Part shown: one piece after another, positions 23,586-36,030 of the stretch
Layout of the letters: each line of letters opens with the position of its first letter
Numbering within the stretch: position 1 is the stretch's first letter
Assembly (NCBI GenBank): GCA_031841125.1
Contig: CM063114.1
Coordinates: 8,618,001-8,682,000 of the forward strand
From: Acanthococcus lagerstroemiae
Taxonomy: Eukaryota > Arthropoda > Insecta > Hemiptera > Eriococcidae
Length of the DNA: 64,000 nucleotides
Direction of reading: 5' to 3'
Notes under the pieces: generated by a model
The model's input: the letters and a program-made list of their open reading frames with translations, nothing else
The model's database searches: none
Told to the model about the DNA's origin: nothing
Position numbers and translations under genes: made by a program

Positions 23586-23870
23586 TTAGGCGCATACATC
23601 ATCGGTAAAAGAATAAAATCGTTGTTGTCTGGAGGTTGTACCCAACTTTAGTGCACTGAGCTTACCTAGGATATGCTGTTTGCTAAACCAGGCGAGATCA
23701 GATAGCTGGAAGATGAGTTGGTTCTGTCCACTCGTTTTGCTCAAGAAGGAAATGTGGAAAGTGTTACCCTCAATTTCCAAAATTTTTCCGACATAGTGTT
23801 TCACAGTATTTGTTTCGGCCATTACCAAATTGACCACAACAAAATCGTCCTTTGTAAAATACACATTTGA
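23586..23870 (-). CDS. candidate terminal exon of an unidentified, possibly transposon-derived gene
   Basis: On the minus strand a TTTTCAG acceptor (plus 23871-23877) opens a 94-codon exon ending at TAA (plus 23586-23588). It starts SNVYFTKDDFVVVNLV and includes KHYVGKILEIEGNTFHISFL, then a QLSDLAWFSKQHI-like segment and a tail ending FTDDVCA. The alternating beta-strand pattern (DFVVV..., HYVGKI..., FHISFLSK) suggests a small SH3/Tudor-like barrel. Similar tails occur, from memory and unverified, in many predicted insect proteins linked to DDE transposases. The frame stays open to 24038 upstream, but that part is MITE and SINE sequence, so the acceptor is the better start. No upstream exon found. 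It lies inside the goliath intron on the same strand. Confidence 0.5.
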   Translation of the reverse strand, partial: SNVYFTKDDFVVVNLVMAETNTVKHYVGKILEIEGNTFHISFLSKTSGQNQLIFQLSDLAWFSKQHILGKLSALKLGTTSRQQRFYSFTDDVCA

Positions 23871-23887
23871 CTGAAAATCGCCCGTTT

Positions 23888-24306
23888 CAGTAGAGTAGCC
23901 AGCCTCGTGTTCGGGGGAGGGGGGGGGATGGGTGTCTGATCTTGACCAAAGGGAGAGAACTGTTAGCTTTTCTAATGCGTGTGCTCTTTCTTCGAATTTA
24001 TTCTCAACCCGAGCCCTGGAATCCGCCCTTTCGAGCATTACTTCAGAGACGTCGGGGAGGCTGTTAGGGCTATCTTAACCCTCTTCCCTTCTGGCCGAAA
24101 AACCGGCCTAGGTCGAAATCTAGCAAGTTGCTACGTGGGCTTGAACCCGGACCTCTCGATTCCAAGACCAACGCACTATCCACTCGGCCAATCAGACCCC
24201 TAGGGACAGAACTGTTAGAGGAGGTGCTAAAATTAGAAAAACCGCTACTTGATGAAGTCGCAAAGAAGGAGTCCAGACTCCCGGACCCGTCTTGGTTAGG
24301 TCACTG
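23888..24306. mobile_element. hAT-like MITE, CAGTGGCGTAGCCA family, interrupted by a SINE
   Basis: The left end CAGTAGAGTAGCCAGCCT and following GTGTTCG match the 55485 element. After the inserted SINE (23967-24201) the body resumes (GAGGAGGTGCTAAAATT-like, compare GAGGGTGCTGAGATT at 55557ff). The right end is decayed (TTAGGTCACTG). The left end starts 17 bp from the acceptor of the 23586-23870 exon. Confidence 0.65.
23967..24201 (-). mobile_element. tRNA-derived SINE, family A, full-length copy 2
   Basis: Flanked by AGGGAGAGAACTGTTAG (23950-23966) and AGGGACAGAACTGTTAG (24202-24218), a 17-bp target duplication with one mismatch. That fixes the element at ~235 bp. Minus-strand A box TGGCCGAGTGGATAG (plus 24176-24190) and B box GGTTCAAGCCC (plus 24137-24147), then the family core TAATGCTCGAAAGGGC and an A-rich tail. 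Confidence 0.92.
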
Positions 24307-24309
24307 GAG

Positions 24310-25367
24310 ACCGTCTTCAACTTGTGTAACTTATTTTCGGTAAAAAGCGAATAATGTGGGGTTTAATTCTAGGGTAGGCACTCAGTTACACACATTTTCT
24401 TGTTTATGTCACTCAACACCATACCAGTACGCTGCACTCAACCGCGCATACTTCATGAAAAATGTTTCTTTTACTTACAGTGTACGATTCGGCAATAAAT
24501 ACACTTTCCAATGATATATAGCACCACCAAATTCCGAGTAAAAACCAAGCCACCAACACAAAATTTCTGACTTTGAGTAACAAATTGGACGACCAAAAAC
24601 TACATTTTCCTGAATACTGATAAGAAAACACAAAACGGTTGCTCTTACTAGCACAGCTAGACACGCTACACGTTTTTTTCCAAATTTTCGTTAGGTAACG
24701 CTAATAATTCTTAAAATATTTCGCTGTGTCACTTTACAGTACGTGTCACAATACACCATCTACCCCTACTTACTTTCGGAACTTTCATTAGCGCTAGTAA
24801 TCAAATCGAGGTATCACATAGGGGAGTTCTAACATCACTGAAGTCAAATTTGAGGTCGGTTTAATCCCAAGTTGAAAACAGTCGCACCTAACCGTGAAGC
24901 TGGGGTTGAAAATGCCAAAAAATAATACAATCAGGGTGTATCCGAATATGTGACCCTTTTTCAACCAGGTAAGTAAGCAACTCATCCTAGCAACATGTAA
25001 GTATGTCTGACTGCTTTTACATTTGTAGGGGCAAAAATATAGATATTATTTGAAAAATTTATGTACCACATTAACGGAATTTTTTTTCACAGTATTGCTA
25101 ATAGATAGACTGGTGTAACTTAGGATACAGTTATGGCAACTATTGAGGAAAAAATAGAGACATATACGCCAATATCGCGTCAACAGAGAGTTCATACAAA
25201 CAATTTCAGGGTAGATATGAATTTTCCAATAGTATGACCTTTGTATGACTTTTGTATCACTTTGTCTCGGACCATTTTCACACCTGAACAGAATTCCACA
25301 AGAAAAAAAAAAGTCAAATTATGCTAATTGTCAACAAAAACTTTGAAAAAAACTTGAATGATTGGGT
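24310..25367. other. intron sequence, unrecognised
   Basis: No exon or defined repeat. 'ACTTAGGATACAG' at about 25118 resembles the end of the 25929-26300 element. Confidence 0.35.
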
Positions 25368-25593
25368 ACTGTCAACTGGAGTAATATTGGACACTGATGG
25401 TTACATCGGCCCCTCATGACGTATTTACTGACGACGATACTAGCGCTTTTACAGCAAGTCATGAATGACTGATATTACCACTGGTGTCCAATATCATCTC
25501 AGCTGACTTTCCAGATAACGATACTAGCGCTCCTACAAGTCATGAGTGCATGGCCGATATTACCACTAGTGTCCGATATTACCCCAGTTAACG
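25368..25593. mobile_element. MITE with ~36-bp inverted ends
   Basis: ACTGTCAACTGGAGTAATAT at left is mirrored at right (reverse complement ACCGTTAACTGGGGTAATAT); pairing continues into GGACACT. The interior carries a duplicated CGATACTAGCGCTYYTACA motif. Confidence 0.7.
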
Positions 25594-25928
25594 GTAATAA
25601 CGAACGATTAAATACAAAAAATGTTGCAAAGAACACAAATTTTCAATTAAATTTCAATTTAACCATATTTTGATAAGAAATACAGCAAATAATCACAAAT
25701 TCTCACGAACATATTTCATATGTTCAGGAGGAATTACCAAATTTGGAAGTAATTAGAGACAATTGTATGACTTTTGTATGACTTGTATGTCTTGTACGGC
25801 CGGTAGACACCCTGAATTTTGGCTAAAATTCCGCACAAACTTTTTCAATTTTCCATAAAAACTTTCCTTTGGAACCAGCCATTTATTTTCGTTAGACGAT
25901 TTCCTCCTTCATACCTATTAAATCGATA

Positions 25929-26300
25929 CCTTAGGATACAGACATGCTATGTCCAAAATTTTTGAAAATGCGTTTTTGGTATCACTGGATTCGTCTCAAC
26001 GAGCAGAATCGAATGCTAATACCAGATATGTCCTATCTCATCTCTAAACCCCCTCTAATTGGCATTAAGTAAAATCTGCTATGTCCATATAGTCGAAAAC
26101 GAAATGCACAGACATGCTATGTTCATGCTATGTCCCATATTGTAGTGCACAGATGTGCTATGTCCGCTGTCAAGGCATAATTATAAAAAAAAATCAGGTA
26201 AAATGGTGAAAAATGATTGTAGATTATGCAAATAACAAAACTTCAAACTTCTCTCCTGAAAAATGACACCTTTTGGACATAGCATGTCTGTATCCTAAGG
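25929..26300. mobile_element. Tc1/mariner-like non-autonomous element
   Basis: Perfect inverted repeats extend over 36 bp (25923-25958 against 26271-26306) and include CCTTAGGATACAGACATGCT. TA dinucleotides at 25927-25928 and 26301-26302 fit a TA target duplication. The motif TGCTATGTYC recurs about six times inside. No transposase. Confidence 0.75.
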
Positions 26301-26309
26301 TATCGAAAT

Positions 26310-29300
26310 ATACTATTTGACCTCACTTTTATTTACATTAGTTTTGAGTTGGAAAATTCAGATCAATGCAATACTTTGCATCAACACTTAGATGTTCAAA
26401 TTTTTATTATCTCTAACATTTCAGTATGTAGAAAGCATATAACCAAGTAGGGCAAGGAGGTTTTGCTTTCTGGCCACTTCCACTTACTCCAAGCAATATT
26501 TCCTACAAATACTAAGCTAAAGAAACTGAGGAGGAAAATAACATTTACATTATTTTATTTTAGCATAAGTTTTTTAAAGTGTAAATTCCAGTTGAGAGGT
26601 CTCATTCTAAACTGAGCTTAAGGTACTCCGGAACGATTTTACGATTCAGATTATTTTGAATACTAGCCACTAGAGTGCGTGACATACTGAAAATGAAGCT
26701 ATGATAGTTTCTGTATTCTAAGTAGGAATGTTAATAGTATTACAGAAGTCGTTCTTTCAAACTAAACTAAAGGCGATAACCAGGGTTTTAAGAGCCTGTA
26801 ACACGATCCAAATGGTCCATAATAAGTCCTTATAAAAGTGAAATAGTCTAAAAAAACTTAAAATAGTCCCAAAAAGCTTTACAACTATACAGTTTCATGG
26901 GCATCAAATTAAAAAAGCCTTGGAAAATTGAAACTAATTTTTATAGGTATTTCTAATCCTCCTGAACTATGTACAACGTAACAATTTTGAATCAAAATAC
27001 TTTATTGCAACAAATAAGTTTATTATGAGTTTCAAAAAAAAAAAAAAAAAAAAAAAATCAACTAAGATGGATTTTTAAAAATTTTTATTCTTGTAAAATT
27101 TAAAACCTTAATTTTATCTCAAACAATTGAAAATTCAAAAAATATTCTTGAAAATTGGATTTCTACCAAAAACAGTTCCAAAACGTCCCAAAGAACACTA
27201 ATTTTAGGCGAAAATGTCATTTTTAAGGGAAAATAGTTCAAAAAAGGCCCCGTATCCAAATTAGCTCATTGGTTTCGAAATTTCCTGATTCGTCCAGTAA
27301 ACCTCAATATTTCGAATAGGCTAGGCTAGGGGGGAAAAAAGTATTTGCCTAAAAATCCGGGCCCTGGTGATAATTAATAGAGATTGATGAAAGTATGATC
27401 TTGCTTTGTTAATATAACGGGTACCTACTTCTTCTTCTTCTTCTTCTTCTTCTTATTATTATTTTTTCGTGTGTGGTTGAAAACGCCTACAAGCTTATGT
27501 GATAATAATGGCATGGTCATTACACTCATAGAAGGCAAACAATATCACAAAAACTGTAAAAATACGCCAACTGAAAAAGACCCCTCAATCACATTTATCA
27601 AAATTCTCAAACTGATAAACTGAAATCGGTTGTGAGATGAAGGATAATTTCTGAAGGGTATGAATAAAGAAAAAATCGTTTGCTGCTCAAAAAAAAACAA
27701 AACGATTGGGTTTAGAGAAAAATTTTATAGTAAATTGAAAAAAAATGAAAATCTTTGTCTGTAATTTTTAACCGAAATCGATTTTGCGAAAACATTGTTG
27801 ATTCGATTGTAATAATTTTTATTTTCAGTAGTTACTATAATTGTCTTCTATTATTACCGAAACGTTCCACCAGTTCATCTATTACCAATAATCAGGGAAA
27901 CATTTTCCCATTAATGACATAGTAATTTTTTTAGATGAATATATCTATACGCCTTCAAATGTACGAGTAGTCAAACATATCTACTTATTATTAGGATGAG
28001 TTGCGTACCTATCCAGTTGAAAGAGGTTCACATACTTGAAGCACCCTTGTATTTTTTGGTATTTTCAACGCCCACCTCCTGGCTAAGTAACACAATTTAC
28101 AACTTAGGGTTGAATCAATCTAAAATTTGAATTCGGTGATGTTGGAAACCCCCTAGGGTCATAACTGCTCATTAAGACTGTGAAAAATTCCAACTTAGGT
28201 CCTTTCTAAAAATGATAAAACACAGAAAAATACAATGATAAAAGTGTGGTTTCTCAGAATTAGGGAGGGGAATAAAAATTAAGGAATCAGTACAAAGAGA
28301 GGTAGAGAAACGGGCCCGGAGGTGATTAGCAATCACGCGGCTGGCTACCTCAGGATATTCGGAAAATGTTAAAAATTCAACAATGTCTCCTCTCTCCTAT
28401 AAGGGCCAGTGTTAATGCACGGCAGTGTGATGCGTAATTTTGAACCACCCTTAAATACAGTTCTAATGTAGTTGCAAAAAAATGCTGAAGAACTTTTTCT
28501 GGGTGAATATGAGCGAGAAACATTGATACATTTTTCGATCGAATGAGCATTTACCGACATATAACAAAAATTTCATTCTGTGAACTTATTCCATTTCCTG
28601 GAAGCGAAGCACCGGACTCAGATTCCTATACTGATCAGCATGCCCAACTGATCAACTATGTCCAAATTCAGAAGCATGCCCAACTGATTAACGATGTCAA
28701 AATTCCTGTCTCCAAGAAGTTTTGCTTTCATTTTTTCAACCATTCGGAAGGGTGTTGCTATAACCCTCTCTTGGGCACCCCTTTAGGAGAAACTGAGGAC
28801 AAATTGGAGCTTCAGGAGAAGCTCCCATATGAATCTACGAATTATTATTATTTTAAATTGATGCTTTCAGGGTCACGGAATCCATTTCTGGAATCCTTTC
28901 TCCTTCCCCCTGTGAGGTCAACATAGGGCTGATCTTTCATTCCAATTTCCAGATTTAAGTTCAAATAAGAGTTTCTTACGTCGCTGAGTTCATTTTTAGA
29001 GTATTTTCTCTCTCCTCAATCTCCGAGCACCTCAGTGGGCTGATTTTGAAATTCGAATAACTGAAGATCAGCTTCTGTGGAGCCCGAAAGGTGATTGGAA
29101 GGGGGAACATGACTCCAAACATGAACTCAGTTACTCAAAAACCCTTACATAATGTGGAAATTGGGATAAAATTGAAAGAATTGAAAATAAGTCCTTTGTG
29201 GAGCCTGAAGTAAAAGGGGAAGGGGGAAAAGGAATGGCGTCAACGACCCGGAAAACCCAAATTTGAAAGAGAAGATAATTTTTAAGCTCATGAGGGAGAT

Positions 29301-29828
29301 TCTTTCTTCGATTGAAGCTCAGGTTCTATAAATCAATATTGATCCTCATAAGAATACCTGGAGGCATGGATTACCCATCGCCAATTATGCTCCAACTCAG
29401 CAGAATTTTTTTAAATAATATTTGAAACCGATATAGGGATGAGAATGCCAACCGAAGCAAATTGTTTCTTCAAACGTAACGAAAGACCGCCCTATTGTCA
29501 TATATTAGCACAGATATGAGGGACGCTTAGTACCCCTAACTTGTTTAGCAATACTAGTATTTATACCTAAATAAAATTTTTCATCTTCTCCATCCCTTGA
29601 ACTTTCATTCTTTTTGTGTTCAAAAAAAAAAGAATTAGAAAAAGACTTTGTAAGACTTCATAAGAGTTTGTAAAATTCTTCTAGACTAGTTTACCCGCTC
29701 TGACTGACTGGAGACTTCGTTTCTTTGAAGTCGCTTCAATTTCAGTTTTTTTTGTTTGGGGAGGGACAACTGCCCTCATGCCTCCCCCGTACACCAGAAT
29801 CTCGTCTACATTATAAAAAATCCTCGGA
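26310..29828. other. intron sequence, AT-rich, mostly unrecognised
   Basis: 24-base A run at 27034-27057. CTT microsatellite at 27428-27454 passing into ATT. A short tandem duplication at 28635-28710 (ATGCCCAACTGAT twice). 28960-29200 may hold decayed ~120-bp monomers (GTCGCTGAGTTCATTTTT). The 127-codon frame at 28543-28926 has no recognisable domain. Confidence 0.4.
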
Positions 29829-30104
29829 TTAAAGTTTCATCCCAGCTGTCTGTTTTTGGATCAGCTGCAGAGTTGTACATGCAATTTCACTAAAACTCGT
29901 CGGAGTCAAAAGTTCTAGAAGCTTGCACGATTTTAATAAATCAAACCACTGCCTACCAAGTATATCATCTAGACGTAAGTATTGAGGCGTGTTTATTCTT
30001 AAATTATCATTAGTCCCTTGCCGTTCTTGTAATCGAACAACGAATTTGACATCACCATCAAAATAATTCGTTTGTGCCAATAAACTGTTTTCAAAATGGT
30101 TCAA
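29829..30104 (-). other. unidentified 91-codon open frame
   Basis: Reads as a plausible protein of mixed composition (for example GDVKFVVRLQERQGTNDN, LRLDDILGRQWFDLLKSC). Not repetitive and not part of a repeat I recognise. No convincing acceptor upstream, no known motif. Could be an exon, a TE relic or chance. Confidence 0.25.
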
Positions 30105-32245
30105 GGAAAATCAGAATTTGAATAATTACGCCGGGCGATTATTTTGAACTGCGGTAATTAACCTCTCTCCGAGAGCCCGGGAAGAGAAATAAGAACAGTT
30201 TCGAGACATTGTCGTCAGCGATATTCCAAAACGAATTATTTCCTCTCCGATTTCTGATTAAGACTATTTTCGTACGATTTTCTACTTTCTAGAATTAATT
30301 ACGTTTTAGGTACCTTTTCATAAATCAACCAGTAATATTGTTTCTCCTATTTCGTACGCATTTATTGCGGATTGGTACACTCGATGAATATCTCCACGTA
30401 TTATATCTACTTAGTTGCGCAGTTAGTTTTCAAACTATTTTAAACTATAGACAGAGGTTCAATTTAGAGAATAATTACTTAAGTTCTCGCAGGTAAGTAC
30501 GTTTTAAAATAATGACGCCACAAGCTTCCGTATACGACAATTGAATTGTAAACATTCGATTTTCGGTGTTCAGACGAGTTTCCTGCTGTTTGCGATCCAC
30601 CATGTAGAGAACTGTTTGAAAATAACTCACTTCGTTCAATTTTTTCAGCAACGCAAATTTGGTCCCATAAGAGGGGAAACGCTCGTATTCAGGGCTCGAA
30701 TCGGGATCGAATCAAAAATTTGATTGGATTTTCGAAGTAAGCGACACAAATACCCCTATTCTGATGCCCTGCTCCATTTACAAATTGACCCAGAAGGTGT
30801 CAAATTTGGATTGGGAAGTTCAAATCAGGGCCCAATCAGAGATCTAATTGGATAATCGAAATAAACGAGGCAAAAAATCCCTTTCCTGATAGATTTTTCA
30901 TATTCTTCAGCATAGTCAATGAGACTTTTCAAGTCTTCGATAGGATTTTTGAAGCAGAGTTTTAGATCCTCTTGTAGTCTAGGGAAAAGGTACCAAGCAG
31001 GAATTTGCTGGTATCCCAAGGCCTTATCCTTATCAGTTCTGCTAATTTTTGAAACAAGTTCGAACCATCCCCAAATCTGTTTGTTTTCTTTTATTTAAAA
31101 AATGAAAATCATAAACAAGTTCGAAAAAGCTTTAGAGATTCTTGAATAATTCTGGAAAAGTCTGGAAGAATAAAATACGTATAAAAGAATTTCAAAAAAG
31201 AATGAGATACGTCCCCACCCTCTGAACTGGGAGAAAAGTTGAAAATTACGTTTTACTACTCAAATCATTGAAAAGGAAAGTCATTCACTTCGCTCACGAT
31301 TAAAGTTAAACCTATAAACTGTTTTTCATTTATAAAATCATAAACTATCCCCCTCCTCATCAGAATTTTCTTATTTATTACTCTGCTGTACGGAGCTACT
31401 TAGTGTGTGTGTGTGTGTGTGTGTTTTTTTTGTTTTTTTTCTCTCAAAGTCTGAGTATTGAGTACTAGTGGCAAACTGATTATTTTGTTCCACTTGATAG
31501 ACAGGTAGAATCCTGAAAATTTGAGCACGATCAAATAAAACAAATCTTCTTTTTTATGGGAAAATACTTGGGGTTTCGACCCGTCATCATCTCTAAAGGA
31601 CAGGAAAATGGAATTACAAATAATTTTACTTCCTCCGGAATTAAACCTCCACTCGAGAAACACAGAAATGATCAACGTTTATGCTGAGTAAATAAAATGT
31701 AACCTACCGTCATGGATTTTCGGTGGGGGGGGGGGGATTGAAAATCGTAGAAAGTGCCTAAAAGGCGGTCCTTATTTTGAACTATTGATTTTTTTAATGG
31801 ACCACGGATTGGTTCCAAATAATTTGAACAACAATTACGAAAAGTTGGAGGAAAATTGTAAATTGTTGAACATGTCGCAAGGGAAGGGGAATATTACGGC
31901 AGTTGACACTGATTTTCAAAATTTGAGCTTTAATCGCTAGAAGAGTCTCTCCGAATGAGTATAAAAGTGATTTTATTTTTAAATAGGGGTTTTGAGAGGT
32001 GCTGTATTAATTTCAGGAGTTATTTATCTTCTCCTCTAAATCAGTTTAGTTCCACAGGGGGCTAACCAATATCCCTCCATTTCTGAATTCTGTACATCTA
32101 TAGCAGAGATTTCTTGAGTTGCTGAATCCATTTCAGTAGTTTTTTCTCCTCTCCCTCTCAATCCTTGAGGTTACACAAAGTGGCCTGCAGGCACAAATAT
32201 AGCCTAATACTCCGAGAATCGACTTGACAACTTAAAGCCGTTTCA
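30105..32245. other. intron sequence
   Basis: 30110-30560 looks single-copy. GT microsatellite at 31403-31424 followed by T runs. G run near 31720-31733. No exon seen. Confidence 0.4.
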
Positions 32246-32760
32246 GTGCTTGGTCATGACTCTTCAAGACTTTTTAAGTCTTATGTTTCAGATTTTTCTA
32301 AATTCTTCAAAACATGTTCAAGACTCTTTACAGATCTTACAGACTTCGTCAACGCTATCTCAAAAGCCTCACGAATTTGTAAATATTTTTCAGATTCTTT
32401 AATTCTTCTAGAATCACTGCGATATTTATTCATAACTACGTTACCTGTTTCAGACTCTTTTAGATTCGTTTCAGCCGTTTTGACTTCAATATGGATAGGT
32501 TTAAAACTCTTTGGGACTGTTTAATGGTTCTTAAATCTTATTTAGAACTTTTCAAGACTTCTGAACATGTTTTTATCATTTCTAAGAATCTTCGAGATTT
32601 GTTTCAAGACTATTCCTGGCTTAGTTGTGATTTTTCAAGACTATTCTCGACATTATTAGGACTGATTGAGACTATGTCATACTTATTCAAGATCCTTTAA
32701 AAATCATCCAGAGGAACTGAAGATTCTTCGAGATTCATTAAGATTTTTCCAATCAATTCT
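32246..32760 (+). repeat. degenerate short-period repeat (TTCAAGACTCTT type)
   Basis: Variants of TTCARGACTNTTTNAG recur every ~20-30 bp, giving spurious Phe/Ser/Leu-rich open frames. Confidence 0.5.
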
Positions 32761-32886
32761 TGAAAATCTATGTTTGGAGTGTAGCCATGTATGGATGTGA
32801 TGGACCATAAGAAAACCAGACAAAAGTAGGATAGAAGTTTTTGAGATGTCCGGTCGTAAAACTGATAACCTTATCATCATCGGCTT

Positions 32887-33070
32887 CAGGGAAGAAATAA
32901 AGGGGTGGGGGAGGGGGTGTTACACCCTCTCAGGGTCGTCAGTGCAGTTGGAAAATTCGGCAAATCGTAAAGCTTACTGGCCACTCGGCAAAATATTCAT
33001 TTTCAATTCATTTTATTCGCCAAATTTTCAGTTGTCACCCCCCTAGATAAAACAGCTAGTTTCGTCCCTG
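32887..33070. mobile_element. hAT-like MITE, CAGGGACGAAA family, copy 3
   Basis: Perfect 8-bp target duplication ATCGGCTT at 32879-32886 and 33071-33078. Ends CAGGGAAGAAATAAAGG and AGCTAGTTTCGTCCCTG. G run and CACCC form a hairpin just inside the left end. 184 bp. Confidence 0.88.
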
Positions 33071-33219
33071 ATCGGCTTATTTTCAAATAGAAACTTCCTC
33101 TCCTAAACAGGGGCACACGCTTACCCTTAACTTTGTAATTTTAAACGAAAAGGCATCATACAAGGTATCGAAACATAAGTAGGGGTATGTTAGGTCGCTG
33201 ATTACAAATATTGCATTTC

Positions 33220-33475
33220 ATTCTTGATCAAGTTCCAATTTGGACTTGAAAAGTCAAATTTGGCGTCGAAAATAGTTGAAACGAACTTGAAAATCCGAAT
33301 AACGTAGCAAACGAGGAAATCAGACTGAAAGATAATTTAAGTGGGAAGGAAGGACACTTCTCAATGGTTATATAGCTATGGTCTAGGTTTGTTTGGTTTA
33401 GGTTGTCTTGGGGGGAGGGGATGTTATTTTTTATACTTTTTTGAGCGAGGACTAAGGGGAGTGCATGTTATTTCT
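33220..33475 (-). repeat. 3' region of the RTE-like element, copy 1
   Basis: Blocks such as GAGTTCCAATTTGGA-type, CTTGAAAATCCGAA and GTTTGGTTTAG are repeated at 36322-36570. It adjoins the C-terminal end of the minus-strand reverse transcriptase relic, so it is probably its 3' UTR. Confidence 0.55.
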
Positions 33476-34800
33476 TCAACTTTCGCCCGTGGATAAAGAG
33501 CGGGGGATCGATCTACAACTGTTATCGTGGTCTGCAAAACTGATTTTCCCGGTGACCTGTTCGGTTCCACTCCGCCCTTGGCTGACAAATATCAAATAAT
33601 AACAGCTTTGCATTAATATCTGTTCCATACCGGTGTTAAGCTTACGCGACATCAAGTGCCGCCGCCAGGAGTTCACCCCTCCGTCCTTTCCCCTGTGTTC
33701 TCTACTCACCCATTTTTGATCATAAGCCTCCCCTTTATCCCTCCATTTCTTTTTGTCTAGGGTGACTCCTCTACATAGGTCTAAGCTCCTTTGGAGCTCT
33801 TGTCTCCACTGAGTTATGGGCCTACCCACCCATCTCACATTGTCATATGTTATCCACCCTTCCGCCCTTCTTTCCTATTTGCCATTTTCTTGCCTCATAA
33901 TGTGGCCTGCATACGTCCATTTCAGACTTTTGGCCGTTTCCCCGAAGTCCTTTAGTTTCATTTGTTTTCTGATTCTTACGTTTTTAACCTAGTCCTTCTT
34001 TTTAATCCCATTTGCTTTTGTCAGTGCCCATATTTGTGTCCCTTATGTAATTGTTGGCTGCACGCAACTCCGCCACACTTCCGCCTAAGTTCCCATTGAT
34101 AACTTACATTTGAATTTTTTAGTTTCCAGTAATTGCCCCAGCCACTTCTAATTCTGCTGGGCAGTTCTGTTTCCCGCAACCCTTTGAAGGTTCTACCGTT
34201 TGTCCCAAGTTTTGGCCTCTTTTTCACATTCTACCCCCACCCCCCATTACTACTGGTTCTTGCCCAGCGTTTGACAGAAGCTTTGTTTTGCTCGTGTTTA
34301 CATTCAGTCCAGCCAGCTTGCACACTTTTATAAACTCTTCTGCATTTTCCTTTAGATGGCCAGCGATTAAAACTACGTTATCAGCAAATCTCAAGAAGTT
34401 CAAAAATTCTCCGTCCATTTTTATTCTCCTCCTTTCTCATTGAAGTAGTCGCATTGCTTATTCTAAAGCGCAGTTGAAGAGGTTAGGCGACAATGGGTCT
34501 CCCTGCCTGTCCCATTCCCTATTTCAGAATCCGCCCTTATAACGTCTGTTTTCACGTACGCTATTGCCCATTCATAGCTGTTTTTGATTATATTAATTGC
34601 TTTTTGGCTTATGCCCTGCCAACTCATTGTCTTCCACAAACACTCACGCACGACCGGCATTAAGTATTGTGCAGTGCATAAATTGCACCACACAGAGCAA
34701 TTTGTACGGTCCGCATGAAAAATATCAAAAAAAAAAAAATCTGCTATAAGGTCAATTGACATCACACTTTTACGCAGCACCCCATAGAGCACTTTTCATT
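33476..34800 (-). pseudogene. decayed RTE-like non-LTR reverse transcriptase
   Basis: Read right to left. 34463-34792 gives WQGISQKAINIIKNSYE, typical of the RT finger/palm. About 34515-34470 gives RQGDPLSPNLFNCALE in one frame. 34418-34224 gives EFLNFLRFADNVVLIAGHL, the catalytic box; the usual second Asp of F-A-D-D is Asn here. 33838-33476 has KKWRDKGEAYDQKW, the C-terminal signature. Frame changes and stops separate these pieces, so it cannot encode an active enzyme. The endonuclease part is missing (5' truncation near 34800). Confidence 0.85.
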
Positions 34801-34959
34801 TTCATCATTAATATTTTTAATTTTCATTTTTTCAGTAAAACATGAATGAATGAAATGGAAATGCGTTCGACATGGGGCAATGTGAATGTGCAAAGTAAAA
34901 TATTGTTGTTTTTTCTTCTTTCTTTTTTCTTCTGCAACTGTAAGTTTAGAAAGTTTATT

Positions 34960-36030
34960 CTACAGGATGCGGTATGGGAACCTATCGTATTTCAAATCGC
35001 TGCAGTAGTGAAATAAACGGATAATGGATAGGGGGAGCGAGATATCAGCTGGTGGTAGTCTAGTTTATTAAGTTTTGGTTATTCAGTTGTATTTCAAATC
35101 GCTGTAGTAGTGAAGCCAATGGAGTGTGAGAGCGAGATATCAGCTAGTGGCAGTCTAGTTTATCAAGTTCTAGTCATCCAATTGTCTTTCAAATCGCTGT
35201 AATAGTGAAGCCAGTGTAGTGAGTAAGTGAGATATCAGCTGGTGGCCGTCTGGCTTATCAAGTATTGGTTATCTGATTGTATTCCAAATCGCTGTAATAA
35301 TGAAATCAATAGAGTGGGGGAGCGAGATATCAGCTGATGGCAGTCTAGTTTATCACGTTTTGGTTACCCTATTGTCTTTCAAATCGCTGTAATAATGAAA
35401 TTAATACAGGAGGGAGTGAGATATCAGCTGGTGCTTGTCTAGTTTATCACGTTTTAGTTATCCAATTGTCTTTCAAATCGCTGTAGTAGTGTAACCAATA
35501 GAGTGAGGAACGAGATATCAGCTGACAGTAGACTAGCTTATCAAGTTATCTGTAGTATTCAGCTAAGATGAGTGAGTAGAACATGAACACCGCGCGTTTG
35601 TGGTCGAATTGGTTTGTAAGCGTCAGGAATCTTACACCTCTACTATTCGTTCTGTTTGAAAACGTTTTTCCATTCAGCAATATAAACCAATGCCCGCTGA
35701 AGTAATTATTCTTCTATAAGTTGAAAACTTTTGCAAAAAGAGTAATAGGTATTAATAAAACAAAGCTCCTGGGGCTTGTGAAGAAAGTTAGAACACTATG
35801 CTCAAAAAGCGATTAAAAATTTTATGAAACTGGTCGAGAATGCTGTTAAAAATAGGGGTGGCTATAACAATATTTTAACACAAAGTAATTTTATAACAAT
35901 ATGTGTTCATTTACGATAAAAATTGATTAAATTTGACGTTTTTTTGTACAAAAAATTCTCTATGTTCATTTGTTCCTGAGTTACGGCGATCTGAAATATG
36001 ATAGGCTCCCATGCCGCATCCTGTACCAAT
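34960..36030. repeat. ~95-bp tandem array flanked by inverted arms
   Basis: Six copies of a ~95-bp unit (TTTCAAATCGCTGTARTAGTG ... GAGATATCAGCTG ... CTAGTTTATCA) start at about 34991, 35093, 35188, 35283, 35378 and 35472. Just left of the array, ACAGGATGCGGTATGGGA (34972ff) is the inverse of TCCCATGCCGCATCCTGT (36006-36023). The right arm lies in a minus-strand open frame (35907-36146). Confidence 0.75.

Noticed and set aside
28543..28926. 127-codon plus-strand open frame as an exon
   Set aside because: Contains a recent short tandem duplication and no recognisable domain or convincing splice sites.
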